64,000 nt of DNA, taken from the NCBI GenBank assembly GCA_004794655.1, contig SMMW01000585.1, forward strand, positions 7,377,501 to 7,441,500. Reading direction: 5' to 3'. The position numbers and the translations under genes are program-made. The notes beneath the pieces were generated by a model. That model searched no databases and was not told the origin of the DNA. It saw nothing but the letters and a program-made list of their open reading frames with translations. Source of the DNA: Marisa cornuarietis (lineage: Eukaryota > Mollusca > Gastropoda > Architaenioglossa > Ampullariidae). Positions 24,909 to 36,600 of this stretch are shown here, in pieces (the first letter of the stretch is position 1; every line of letters starts with the position of its first letter).

Positions 24909-27900
24909 TATATTGCCAAAGGCGCAACAGAAATGTCTGACAAAATGCGTAGGGACGAGGAGCAAGACGCAAGCTGGGTGGCAGAGGCTCAAGGTTCCAG
25001 AGATGAAGAGGAAGGATCATACAAACGTGGAGCGTTGGACTTTGTAACTTAAGAGGCGGATAAAAATGCATCAAGCGTGCGCCTTGTATCAGCACCGATC
25101 ATTCTAATATTAAGGTGGTCTACAGCTAGAGTGTTAAATTTACACAACATTTTACAATTATATTCAAAAGCGACCAAGGAACGTACAGTGAGGCGGAACT
25201 CGCGGAAGGTCAGCTGACGTAGTGCCGTAGCTGCTGCTTCGTGAACAATGCTTTCTGTTCGCTAGTATTACACAGAAATCGTGTGTACCTGATATTCAAC
25301 CGTTGGAATAAACAAGTATGAGAATATGTTATAAAAAGTTTGCTTATAACTTAGATGTTTTTATTCTTTTTTTTTTCTTTTACTTTGTTTTAGGTCTTTC
25401 TTTCTTCGTATGGAGAAGTGGAATGTCCGGCAGTGGCTGGTACAATTACATGTACATAATTCAATTATTGTTATAAGCACTAGGGCACTAGGCCATTTAG
25501 AAGAAGCGGAGCTGGAAAGTCTTAGGAGAAATAAGAGAAACCCTGCATTGGTGACAGCTGCATACAGAAAACGTAGAAGGCGTTGAGATGAGCCACTCAA
25601 GTTAGACTTCACACCTTCCCCATCCTGCACTTTGTACATTTACGTTGCAATTTTACAACTATTCTAATATAATGTGTCCATTTAAAATGCGAGGATTTAC
25701 CTTTTCGCAGATAATACGCCTTTGGGAGTGATCAGCGGGTAAATAAAGGGAAGTGACACTATAAATTACACTTACCTGTTTAAATAAGGGTTGTTTCCCT
25801 TGGACCATAACCAAAAATGTCTCGCCGGAGCAGTTTACATCTGGAAGCACCGACAGGTTTTAGCCGACTGCTTCGTTACTGATAACTATAGTAGCTGGTG
25901 ACAGTTAGTGTACCTGTCCCTTTAAATCTTTCTCTTATGTGTTTGAGGAGGGACCGTAGCCTTGTGGTTAGTGTGTTTGAGTGACTGGTCCTGCCGTGAA
26001 AATATTTGCCGAATTGTTCCATTTTTCATGACATTCTAAGCTCTTTCAAAAAAAACATTTAGATCACATAAGATTAGACGAAGAAGGCAAAGATTTTTAT
26101 TAACACACACATAATTTTACACAAGTATATTAACACATTAACCACAAGTTAAAATCCTTTATATTTAAAGTTCTACATAATAAGTATTGTACGCTTCTAT
26201 GCTATTTTAAAGCAATCAATGTTTTTTTTCTTGTTATTAAAAGCATTTAAACTGTGCTAGGCATCAAATGCATATTCTATCATTTTTAAGAATCAAATCA
26301 ACGTGGAAATTAAAAATATGTTTAAATCAGCTGTTTCAAAACTATTTTGATCTTTGGGTGTTCAGGCATTAATTACTTGTGGAGGGGTAGCAAAATAATA
26401 ATTATACTGAAAGTGTCATTGTAAATAAAACTAAAAAAGAGTGTGTATAACAATGAACATAGCGCTTCCTTTTACCCAATATGTAAATTCTAATATTCAC
26501 AATTGGTTGGATGGGAGGTACAAAGAGGTTAAAGCAGCAATTTTCCATTTCTGTTGAACAACAGCCCAAAATTTCTAAGACATAATTATGGCCTATAATC
26601 ACCATAAGCAGAAAAACATTGATAAATGAACTTAGTTCCATGTTTGAAATCCTCATGCAGATGGGATGCAGCAATAAAAAAAATCTACCAAAAATAAAAT
26701 CCATAACCACAAAAAAATTAGTTTCATCAATCTTAAAATTGCTATGTCCACAATTATGGGGAACAGAAAGTCATGAACTCCCATTTGTAATTAACTTGTA
26801 TCACTAAAGCAGCATTGGTGAACATGAATGTGTTGGATTCTGCATGTTTTAAGATGATGAAGGTTCAGCTGAAGAGCATGAGTATGTTAAAGACACAGAT
26901 CTCTTTCTTATCGCATTGTACAAAAATGCTAAAAATGTCTGCATTGTCTTTGCTTTCACCTAATCCAAAACTTTCAAAGTATAAAAGTATAAAAAAAATT
27001 GTCTGTAATGGAATCTTTAAAGCTGTCACCCATAAACACTGGCTAACAGCTACACTCAAAATGCAGATATTCATATAGCCACTTCTACTCCAAGATTGCC
27101 AACTTAAACATCTCACTGCAGAAATTTATGCTGCAATGATGTATGTGATTATAAGGTACCAAACACAACATATTAGCTGTTTCGAATAAAGGACAAAATA
27201 TATGTCACTTAAAAATCATGTACACAACAGCTATCTTGCAAGTTTCAGTCCCATACAACTTAGAAATTTAAGTTATGTTCATTCCTAAACAAACAATGGC
27301 AGTTCCAGTTTGTCTCAGGTGGCTAACATTCCTACAGATCAGACTAGCTGAGATATATATTCCAGCAACTATGCTAGTGTGAAGATGTTCCATTTACTGT
27401 ACTAACAAATCTTCATTTAGACTACCTGTGTTCATATCTGAAGACACAGGAATGACATTAAAAAATGACAAAAAATAGCCCTAAAGAAAAAAACAGGAAA
27501 CCACAATCATAGCTAGAAACCTCTTCTGATCAGCAGAAACTGTAAGATTTTTGTGCTTACTCCTACTTATTGTGTATCACCAACCCTCCTTTATGCAAAA
27601 GGAATGAAAAAAGACATCAATGACCAAGAGTAATTTCCATCACAAAAACAGACAATAATTCTCCAAATAGATGAAACTCTGTATCAAACCCTGCTCCTGT
27701 CAAGCAAATCTTGACATTCAGATGGCAGCATTCTCATGGGGAAAAAAGATTGTATGATTTATAATGATGTAATAAAAAACAAAGACATCTTGTTATACTC
27801 TTCAGCTTAAATAAGTGCAACCTCTTCAAAGGCTTTGACAATATACCACATATAAACAATTTGACAAAGCCATTTATGTATTCATACATGACACAAATAA

Positions 27901-27920
27901 CAAAATAATTAAAAATTCTT

Positions 27921-28098
27921 ATGCAGTATAAAACCCTGTTTAAATTAAGACTACATAGCAAGATTAAATGAACTCATAAGCATTCATACAAAATACATGA
28001 TCAAGAAAAATGCAGTATAAAACCCTGTTTAAATTAAGACTACATAGCAAGATTAAATGAACACATAAGCATTCATACAAAATACATGATCGAGAAAA
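27921..28098. repeat. 89-bp tandem duplication
   Basis: Units 27921-28009 and 28010-28098 both start ATGCAGTATAAAACCC and differ at about two positions (AACTCATAAG/AACACATAAG and GATCAAG/GATCGAG). Confidence 0.93.
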
Positions 28099-28689
28099 AT
28101 GCTGAAAAAATACTGCAAAAGACCTGAGCTAATACTGAACGAGCTTTAGTAACACAGAAAAGATGAACAAATTCCATAAGCTGTAGACAAAAACAGGATT
28201 CTAATGCAAAATATGAAAGTCCAAGAATTATGCTGGTTCTTTATTGACCATATTTCACACACACAACCTTCACTCTTCCCACATTCATTTGTTAAGACTT
28301 TTCTTTACCTTTGTCAGGAGCATGCATGTCATTCATGGTAATTATTCAACAAATGTTGAATGTTTGATCAAATTTGATTCTCCATGTTCTAATGTCACAT
28401 CCAGAGTTGTTTTGTCCAGATTTGCAATCACAATATTTACTTTTTTTTAATTTGCAAAATTCTGATTTTTACAGATTAAGTACCAATAAATCATAATGAA
28501 ATTTCATGAAAACAAAATGACACCAGGTCAAAAACAAAGGCAAAGAGTTATATGTGAAGGAAAACTGGTGCAAAATCAACAGTATCTAATTCAAGCTAAT
28601 GGATACAATGTTGCTCTCTGAAGTCTTGTACATTCTATTTAATGCTACCTATGATAGACTCTTAGCCAAAATTACAACCACATCACTTA

Positions 28690-28905
28690 CAGTCTAAAAT
28701 ATACTCAAACATGCATAGAACTACAAATGAACAATAATCACAGAAAAATAAAGTCTGTATCAAAGCAATCAGGGTTAACAAAACCAAAATTAAGACTAAA
28801 ACATTATTTATTGTCTAAAATATTTTCATACATGCATAGATATATTCAGACTACAAGTGATCAATAATCACAGAAAAATAAAGTCTATATCAAAGCAAAC
28901 AGAGC
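28690..28905. repeat. Diverged tandem duplication, period about 125 bp
   Basis: The blocks CTAAAATAT...CATGCATAGA and CAATAATCACAGAAAAATAA followed by AGTCTGTATCAAAGCAA recur at about 28816-28905 with substitutions and an indel. Confidence 0.7.
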
Positions 28906-29854
28906 ATATATAGGAGAAACAAAAAGACTTTCTTCTTCAACCAGTCATCTCATCCAACCATAATTTAATGTCTAAAAATGTCTCACAAATATGCAAACAT
29001 GGAAATGTATGGACATCCATAAAGTTGTGTAAACATGTAAACACTCAAGCCTGCGCCACACCTCAAAGAGAAAGATTACATGCATTTTTTAAAAATAACT
29101 AAAAAAACATTACAACATGTTACTAAACTATGACTATATCTACATTTGTACTATCCTTTTTTGTATTAAGTCACAACAAATTGAAAGATGCAAAGGATGC
29201 AGTTATATACATATAAGTAGCATCTGCAAGAGAATCAGCACCATCAAATATCTTCACAATACGTTTTTATATTTGAATGTCAGCATGAGAAATATTTCAG
29301 CCATCTGTTTTCTATGCTCCCCCCCCCCACCCACACACACCTAAATCAAACCCCAACAAGCGACAGCTCTTTCCTTTTTACTAACCTCAGCAACCAACTG
29401 TTCAGGCTGATCAACAATGAAGTATTATATTTCTAACACAAGCAATGAACGTTCTGTGCATGTCTACAATAAGTCTGAATGAACAGTACCTATGCAAAGT
29501 TAAATTATCTCCATGCAAGAGTGGCAAACCAAAACTCAAAATGTTCCAACCTCTATTTGTTTCACAAATAAAAAATATTCTTATTTTCGGCATCAACATG
29601 CCATATAACAAACATTGCTTTTTCAAGAAAACTAATGGCCATTGAAATAGATCTTTACTTTTGTTTTAGACTGACCCTAAAATAAACCAGATGACACCTG
29701 AAAAAAAATCTATTATTGTCTGAGTCTCAATTCTTACACTGTAAAGTTATTGTATTAGATATGAACATCCAGGCTCTGCATAAGGCTTCCTTCATAATTA
29801 AACTTCATATTAGCTAAAATAGATGTCAGCTGGCATATAAAGTTTAAAAAAAAA

Positions 29855-30245
29855 GTAGTCTCGTGACCTTACAGTCACAGGGGAGTGAGGTGTTAGAGCC
29901 CTCATTTATCTTAAGGCCAACTTTTGAGGATGGGGGCCATCTCCTTTTCTTCACTGCCTTACCTTCCTTCATCTCTACAGTCAGGTACCCACACTAAACA
30001 TCTAGGTCTCTTCACAAGGATATCGAACAGCCCAGTGAGCACGCCTTCAAGTTAGGATGCTGTTACTCTAACCAAAGCTGGTGCGGGGCCCTGGGTGAAT
30101 GTCATATGCGAGGCCTTTATCGTAAGTGTAGGCTATATACCGTACCACAGAATCTCCTTGCGTGGGGCCTGGGACGGTCGCCCTCCTTGCCCCACCCTAG
30201 CACTGGCTTTGCCCTAACCAGTTGGTTATTTGCTCCTCCATATAA
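29855..30245 (-). mobile_element. tRNA-headed SINE interrupted by a hAT derivative
   Basis: On the minus strand the element starts near 30240 with GGAGGAGCAAATAACC, a tRNA-like head whose A-box region ends in GGTTAG. A B-box-like GTTCGATATCC lies at plus 30028-30018. The body includes GAAGGTAAGGCAGTGAAG and CTTAAGATAAATGAGGGC, and the end near 29860 reads AAGGTCACGAGACTAC. The A-box region is split by the 138-bp hAT derivative at 30074-30211. Confidence 0.6.
30074..30211. mobile_element. 138-bp hAT deletion derivative (MITE) with target duplication
   Basis: Flanked by CTCTAACC (30066-30073) and CCCTAACC (30212-30219), matching at seven of eight bases. The right end, reverse complemented, begins CAAAGCCAGTGCTAGGGTGG and continues through GGGCGACCGTCCCAGG, closely similar to the left end of the hAT element at 13508. 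The left end (AAAGCTGGTGCGGGGCC) resembles that element's right end with about 11 bases lost. It is therefore a short non-autonomous relative of the 13.5-kb hAT copy. Confidence 0.85.
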
Positions 30246-30850
30246 GGAAAGTATGCCACTATACTTGTAAACAAAATTCTGCACCTTTCAGTCATAAATT
30301 CTTAAGTTTTTACTTTAACAAAATATTTTACAGTCTTCTAAAAATAAAGATGATTTTAGCATGCTTAAATGCTTATTACTAACTTTGAATCAGTTGCTTT
30401 TTTAGATGGACAGATTAAACTTGCAGTTCAAAGTGTAGGGTGTTGTTTAAGAGGCTAAACTTTTTTTAAATGTTCAATTCAAACCATTATTCTTGAGCAT
30501 TTTCTGTAGGACCAGTTTTTACACTTTATCAAAAACCATGAGGTCTAAAATATTTTGCTGGTTACAATAATAAAAAATACTATAAAATCCTGAATGCTTT
30601 CAAGAAAACTAGTTAAGTCGCTACAAAGAAAATTGTAAGTAAAAATATATTTTCGATGACTAGTTTTAGTCCAGAATAAAAGAGTAATAATTTTATGTTT
30701 ACTGAAACTGCTGACACAAAAAGATTTGGTTACATGCCTGAAACAAAATTCTGCATTCAGATAAGAGAAAATAAAGCCACAGTGTAAAAAAAAAAAATTG
30801 CTTTTACATCAAATCAGCTTTCAATTACACTAAATTACCTCCCAATAATA
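30212..30850. repeat. First copy of a diverged segmental duplication
   Basis: From CTAACC...GGTTATTTGCTCCTCC through AAGGAAAGTATGCCAC, AGTCATAAATT, GAATCAGTT and GACCAGTTTTTA to the TACATCAAAT/TTCAATTACA stretch, this segment matches 31796-32290 in the same order with substitutions and small indels. The second copy is about 140 bp shorter. Confidence 0.75.
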
Positions 30851-31734
30851 AAAATAAAATGAAAATACAAGAATAACAAGGATAATTCTTACATTTACTC
30901 CCATGAGTTTGTCAACAACTTACAAATGATGGAAGGAAACAAAATCATCATTTTTCAAAATTTTAAATCGGGAGAAAAGATCCTTTCAAAGTTTGGAAGG
31001 TCAAATATGTCAGAGTGCATCGTTAATATGTGTTCACAGTTAAAAATAACTATGATCATATGTAATACTTCACCATAACTGCAACATAGAGAAACTGATA
31101 ACTAAATGTTATCAAAAATAAAACATCAAAACTGGATGCACATCCTGAATGTCAAGCAGTTATTCTTTCAACTTAGCTTGCCATTCCTCCATTAAACCTC
31201 CCTGTGCCAGCAAACCACATAACAGACAATATCTTAACAGACAATATCAAGATATTGTATGACTAAAAGATTTTACACATTTGGTTTTTATACACCAAAT
31301 TTCTTTTTTTAACATTGAATGACTATTTATGATTTTTAAAATTATAATCATTCATATTCTGAAAGTAAAAGAAATTACAGCAAGCAAAAATATTTTGAAT
31401 GAGGTAGTAAAACACAAGATGTCTTAATAATGTATGAACCCTGATATCACAGGAGATGACACAGAAAAAGAGTACAAATTACTGTAAAACGCTGTATAAA
31501 ATAATTAAGGAACACGGAATCTTTATTCCACAGAAATAGATATGGTTTATTCAGAATGTGACAAGTGCAGAAAGCAGATACTTTAGATGACTAGACAGGC
31601 AACAAATAGAAAAGAAATGGGAGTTACTAAAGATTCAAGAAAAAAAGATTGTCAATAGCTACTTTCACACAAAATTTTGATTGGTTGTCAAATATTGTAA
31701 TTTCTGCCATGAACTCCATGGGTCAATGGGTCAA

Positions 31735-31830
31735 ATGCTGCATCACACAGGCATAGAACCGACCAGTGTGCACAACTTAGGTTTGGATGCTGTTGCTCTA
31801 ACCGCTAGGTTATTTGCTCCTCCATATAAG
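31735..31830 (-). mobile_element. SINE head fragment with empty hAT target site
   Basis: Minus strand: GGAGGAGCAAATAACCTAGC followed by GGTTAGAGCAACAGCATCC (tRNA-like A-box region) and a B-box-like GGTTCTATGCC (plus 31760-31750). This is the same head as the SINE at 30.2 kb, but the target CTCTAACC at 31796-31803 is uninterrupted. The SINE body is missing on the 31.73-kb side. Confidence 0.6.
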
Positions 31831-32290
31831 GAAAGTATGCCACCATATTTGTAACAAAATGCAAACCTCTTAGTCATAAATTTAAAGTTTTTAAGTTAAA
31901 GAAATATCCTTATATATTTTTTAAAATAAATACCATAAAGATTATTTTAACATGTTTAAATGAGTATTCCTAACTCTGAATCAGTTTCCTTTTATATAGA
32001 TTATACTGGTAGTTCAGAGGAACAGAAATTCTAGGGTGTTGTTAAAAAAGACTAAATACTTTTCAAGTCAAACCATGTCCTAACCATTTTGTGTATGACC
32101 AGTTTTTATTTTTTTATCATATTTTTAAAGAAGACTAATTACACTGCCATTTTATAAAAATGGCACAATGAGGTCTGATTACATACCTTAAACAAAATTC
32201 TGAAATTCAGACTAGAGGAAACAAAACCACAGCATAAAAAAGTGAATATCTACTTGTACATCAAATGAACCTTCAATTACAAACACAATT
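31796..32290. repeat. Second copy of a diverged segmental duplication
   Basis: Colinear with 30212-30850. In addition the short block TTGATTGGTTGTCAAATATT at about 31678, just left of this copy, recurs as TTGATTGATTGTCAAGTATT at about 32309, just right of it, followed in both places by GAATTTCTGCCAT-like sequence. This suggests a tandem unit of roughly 630 bp. Confidence 0.7.
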
Positions 32291-32309
32291 TGATATAATT
32301 CAAATTTTT

Positions 32310-33623
32310 GATTGATTGTCAAGTATTGGAATTTCTGCCATAAATTCTATTTTAAGGCAAAATATTATTATCTAAATATCACGCAGTCCATGAAAAATGA
32401 CAAATCCAAAAATTCTTCTTACTTTATGTGTCACTGCAAGTTTTGACAACAAATGTACTTTCTATGATGCTGATGAATATTACAAGAAACGTGGTTGTTC
32501 AAGCAGGCAAAACATCGAAAAACAGAAAAGACAGGATGTATGCTAATACCTCCAGCATTTATAAACCACAACTTCTCTCTGAAAGCACTGTGGTAAACAA
32601 ATCTGCTCAACTAAGTAACCCTATGACTGACTATGACTGACTGAAGTCTGTGTTACAAACTGATCAGAGAAAAACAAGGAATACAAATTGGACACACCTT
32701 CACATTTTGGGGAACAAAGATTTGGCTGGCAGTTCAAAACAATCAGACATAAATACACATTGTGAAGAATAAAAATAGCTCAGCTTTTCTTCAGTACTTA
32801 AAAAGAAAGTCTCTTCTTCATAACGTGATGTGGACAAAATGTACAGAAGTTTGCATGTATCAGTGGATAAATATAACAATAAACAGGCCAATCAACTTGA
32901 GATAGGCTTGAGATAAGCTTAAAATAAACTTGAGATCATCTTGTTTGAAAAAAAAAATAGAGCACAGCTTGTACATCTCAATGATTGCAATTTATTAATA
33001 CTGAATAATGTCCAAGAGTCTTTTGAAATTGATCAAGAGTGACAAAGTGTCACAAAGCCATATGTAGAATATGGCAAAGAAAAAAAAAACTTTGTTACTA
33101 TTTAAACATATGAATATGTATATATATGTGTGTGAATGGTATTAAGGTTGCTAAGTGCGCAAACATGAATTGCTTGTAATTATACGCATACCACAAGGGA
33201 TTACAAAAGCTACTAGAAGGTGCTTTAACTGTATAGGAGACATAATGACAGCTCACACTTTATTTCCTCTTTCAACTCACTCATGCAAGACTTATTACCC
33301 CCCTGGTGATTTCCTCGTTTAACAATTGCTGATCACTTTAAATTTAACCTAAGAAATGTTGCAATATTAAAAATAAGTTGCAAACCTGGCAATATTCCAA
33401 CACATACACAAGGATTTATTGTGAAATCTAAGCTCAGTTCTTCAAGTCATGGCAATGAAAAAAGAATTATTAGGTAACTTTCTCTAGCAAAGTGCTTACA
33501 AAACTGCTGCCAGAGAATTCTGCATCCAGAGCTCTTTTAGACCACATAGCTGATGTGTAGTCAGAAGTGATAAATGGACAAGACTTGAAAAGTTTGGCAG
33601 GAACAGGTAGTTAGTCCATGGCC
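32310..33623 (-). other. Region downstream of the reductase stop, probable 3' UTR
   Basis: No coding signal. Minus-strand polyadenylation signals AATAAA (plus TTTATT) lie at 33415-33420 and 33259-33264, about 205 and 360 nt after the stop codon. Confidence 0.45.
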
Positions 33624-36600
33624 CTAAGAAGACCGAGCAAGCATGGGGACTTTCTGGAACATTTGCTGTACCCAGCCCAGCAAGAGATTCCACAAAGAAT
33701 GGGCTATAGTAACCCTTTTGACTAAAAGTCGCCAGACCACCACTGCCAGCAATAGCTTCAAAACCAGCTGGATTCGTTGCAGCCTGCACACAAATACATG
33801 CAAGACTACTGCTTTTCCATAACAGTCTTTTTTCCTCCTCTATTTCCACAAAATCTATCCACAGTTAATATGCATGAATGTAGAAACTTTTCTCTCCTTC
33901 CAAGCCCACACTAACCTTCCCATCTCGTGTCATTATGCAACTAAAATGTGGAAATATATATATATATACATGTTTAGATAAATGTATGTATTTTCATGTA
34001 TGCATATGTGCACTTCTGTAAACATGCATAATCATGCATCATAATTTCTATTTAGCTTGACACACTAAACTTACCATCTTGTGTCATTATGCAACTAAAA
34101 TGTGGAAAAAAATATATATATGTTTGGATAAATGTATGTATTTTCATGTATGCATGTGTGCATTTCTGTAAACATGCATATTCATGCTTCATATGTTCTA
34201 TTTCAGCTTGAAAACATACCATAAAATAATTAATTCAAAACTAATTATTATAAAAGCAGTGTTATTTTCTCCGAAAACAGTTCCAAAACTTACATGGTTA
34301 CTCAAAAAATGTACTGCTTCATAAAATACTTAAAGTGATTCATTATGTTTGCTGCACTTGAGTTGACATTCAGCTTATCTCATGAAAGCCAAGGATACAA
34401 TATGCTTTATTTTATCTGCATTATTATACGCCATTATTTATTAGAACAATATTTTATGAAAGTAAAAAAATTATAGATGTAAAAACTCTTTCTTCGTCTT
34501 TTCATCCTCAAAATTTAGTTATGATAAATCTGTTTTATATTTTCTATTTTTCTTACCTCTGTAATGCAATACGAGCTTTTGGAAGCTCTGAAATCTCCTC
34601 TTTCAAGACAAACTGTTTTGCTCCAAGGCAATAGTTCTCCATGTACTGAGACCAGTCTATTGATCGAGGGTCAAAAGGAAATGTCTGCAACATGAATCAG
34701 TCAGATTTTATTTTAAACTTCTGTCACTTATTCAGCATCTTAGAGACTGACCAAACTTAGTTCTTTTCTAACATCAAATTTAGTTCTTTAAAATTAATGA
34801 CAGATAGTTGTATCTTGTGAATAAATACCTCTGGGTTTGTTTTTTTAATTTGTGACAATAGGCAAGAATGGTTTTGTTGTAAGACATGGTTTTTATCCAT
34901 CAGGAATAAATTCTTAAGAACCAGTAAGTCTTCATTCTTCAGGAATCACTATACGCATTTCTTGAGAAATTAACAAATGTAGTTTGTAAGAATCCACAGG
35001 ACGTGCTCTTTTTATCTAGAATCTTTGAGAATGATCCATGCAAAAAATCCAAATCTGCAGTCAACCATGACACAAAATCTGCATTCACATTACATCTTAT
35101 TCTTCCGTTACATAAATTGCTATCATGATGCCTAATAACAATGACAAAAATGGTTAGCTGCACTTGTACATATCAATCTGCACTCAGCTGCTTCTAATCC
35201 AAGTACAAAATAAATTGATTTTTTTATTATTATTTGCATGGATCAATAATATAATGAAGAAGTTTCAAAAGATGTTTTTCTCTGTTTTTTTAATATCTAT
35301 CAGTTTACCTTTTTGTCTTCAGCAGACAGTTTGGTGAGAAGCATAAATATGTTGTCATTACAAAAGTTCCACTGGTGTGATGTGAAAAACTCTAGAGACC
35401 TCACAGCCTTCCACAGCCTGTCTTGGAGGCGAACAAACCTAAAGAGCATACTGGTTTTAATTACTATTATCATTATTTAAGTGCTTAAATAATTTTTAAA
35501 CAATCAAAAAAAAAAAAACACAGAGGGAGGAAAACAAAGAGAGACAAAGAGATAGAGAAAAGGAGACCACCAGCAACTGTATTTTGTCTGGTGCTGCTCT
35601 TTCACTCAAGGTTGGCTTAAAAATCAGAATTTTACTCACATGGGTCGTCGACCCAAAAGACGGAGATATGCATCCATCACATAGGCAGGGATAAAGTGAT
35701 CAAACACAAGGCTGATGGTTTTACGGAGGTTGCTGACTGTGAAGCGTGGATTAGGAATGCGGGCCACAGTGTTACAAGGATTCTTCAAAAAATACTTGTG
35801 TGACATACGTTCTGAAAAGAGTAACAATGTGTACAGCACAGCAAAAGAAAAGATACAGTATTTCTATAGACTGTGGATTCAACATACAAAGCCTGGTCAC
35901 GTTGAAAGAATGGACTCTGAGGTTAAGCTTCAACTTGGTAATTGTTAACTGAATGGAGCACAAATCCACAGCGACACAGATTTCAAAAATATAAATTTCA
36001 AAAACTTCATATTGTCAGAAATGGTGTTACACTTAATTATAGCAGACAAACATCAAACAAAAGCATGGACTGTGTATAAATACTACTTTCATAACTTTAC
36101 AACAGCGGTCTAAATAACGCACTAATCTCAACAATTTCAGACTAAGCGTTTTTTTAACATACTGAGTCTGGATTGCAACTTAAATCATCACATGATCTTT
36201 GGGCAGTCCATAATAGAGGTCACAATTATGCACAAAGCAGCACAGACCTAGCAAGTTCAAATTAACAAACCATGAATTTTTACAACAGCAACAAGTTGCT
36301 TACAAAAACAAAAGCTCCAGAATTACCATAACACTATAAAATCCCTTGACTTCTTCGGCTATCTACCATTCAGAGGATATTAAGAGAAAATAGAAAAAAA
36401 ACTGTTAAGTACATTCGGTTCACAACTTACAGTACTTCAAAACAACATAAAGCTGAAAGGTCTTAAACAACCATATATCTCTTTTCTGTATAGTGCTCCA
36501 ATGTCTTTATAATCTTTAGGGAATCAAAGTACAAATAGAATTAACAGATGAGTGTCAATATGAATAGCCCTTATATGCCTGATCAGTAGGTACACCAAGC

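Larger units (their letters stand above)
24911..29854. other. Non-coding; AT-rich from about 26.1 kb
   Basis: No gene recognised. From about 26.05 kb the base composition becomes strongly AT-rich and stays so to the reductase. A minus-strand AATAAA (plus TTTATT, about 26096-26101) lies at this boundary. It holds the 89-bp and 125-bp tandem duplications. At 25949-25975 TAGCCTTGTGGTTAGTG resembles a tRNA-type A box, perhaps a SINE scrap. Confidence 0.5.

Noticed and set aside
33496..33849. 117-codon minus-strand frame
   Set aside because: It overlaps the true terminal exon of the reductase in another frame; its own sequence has no family character.
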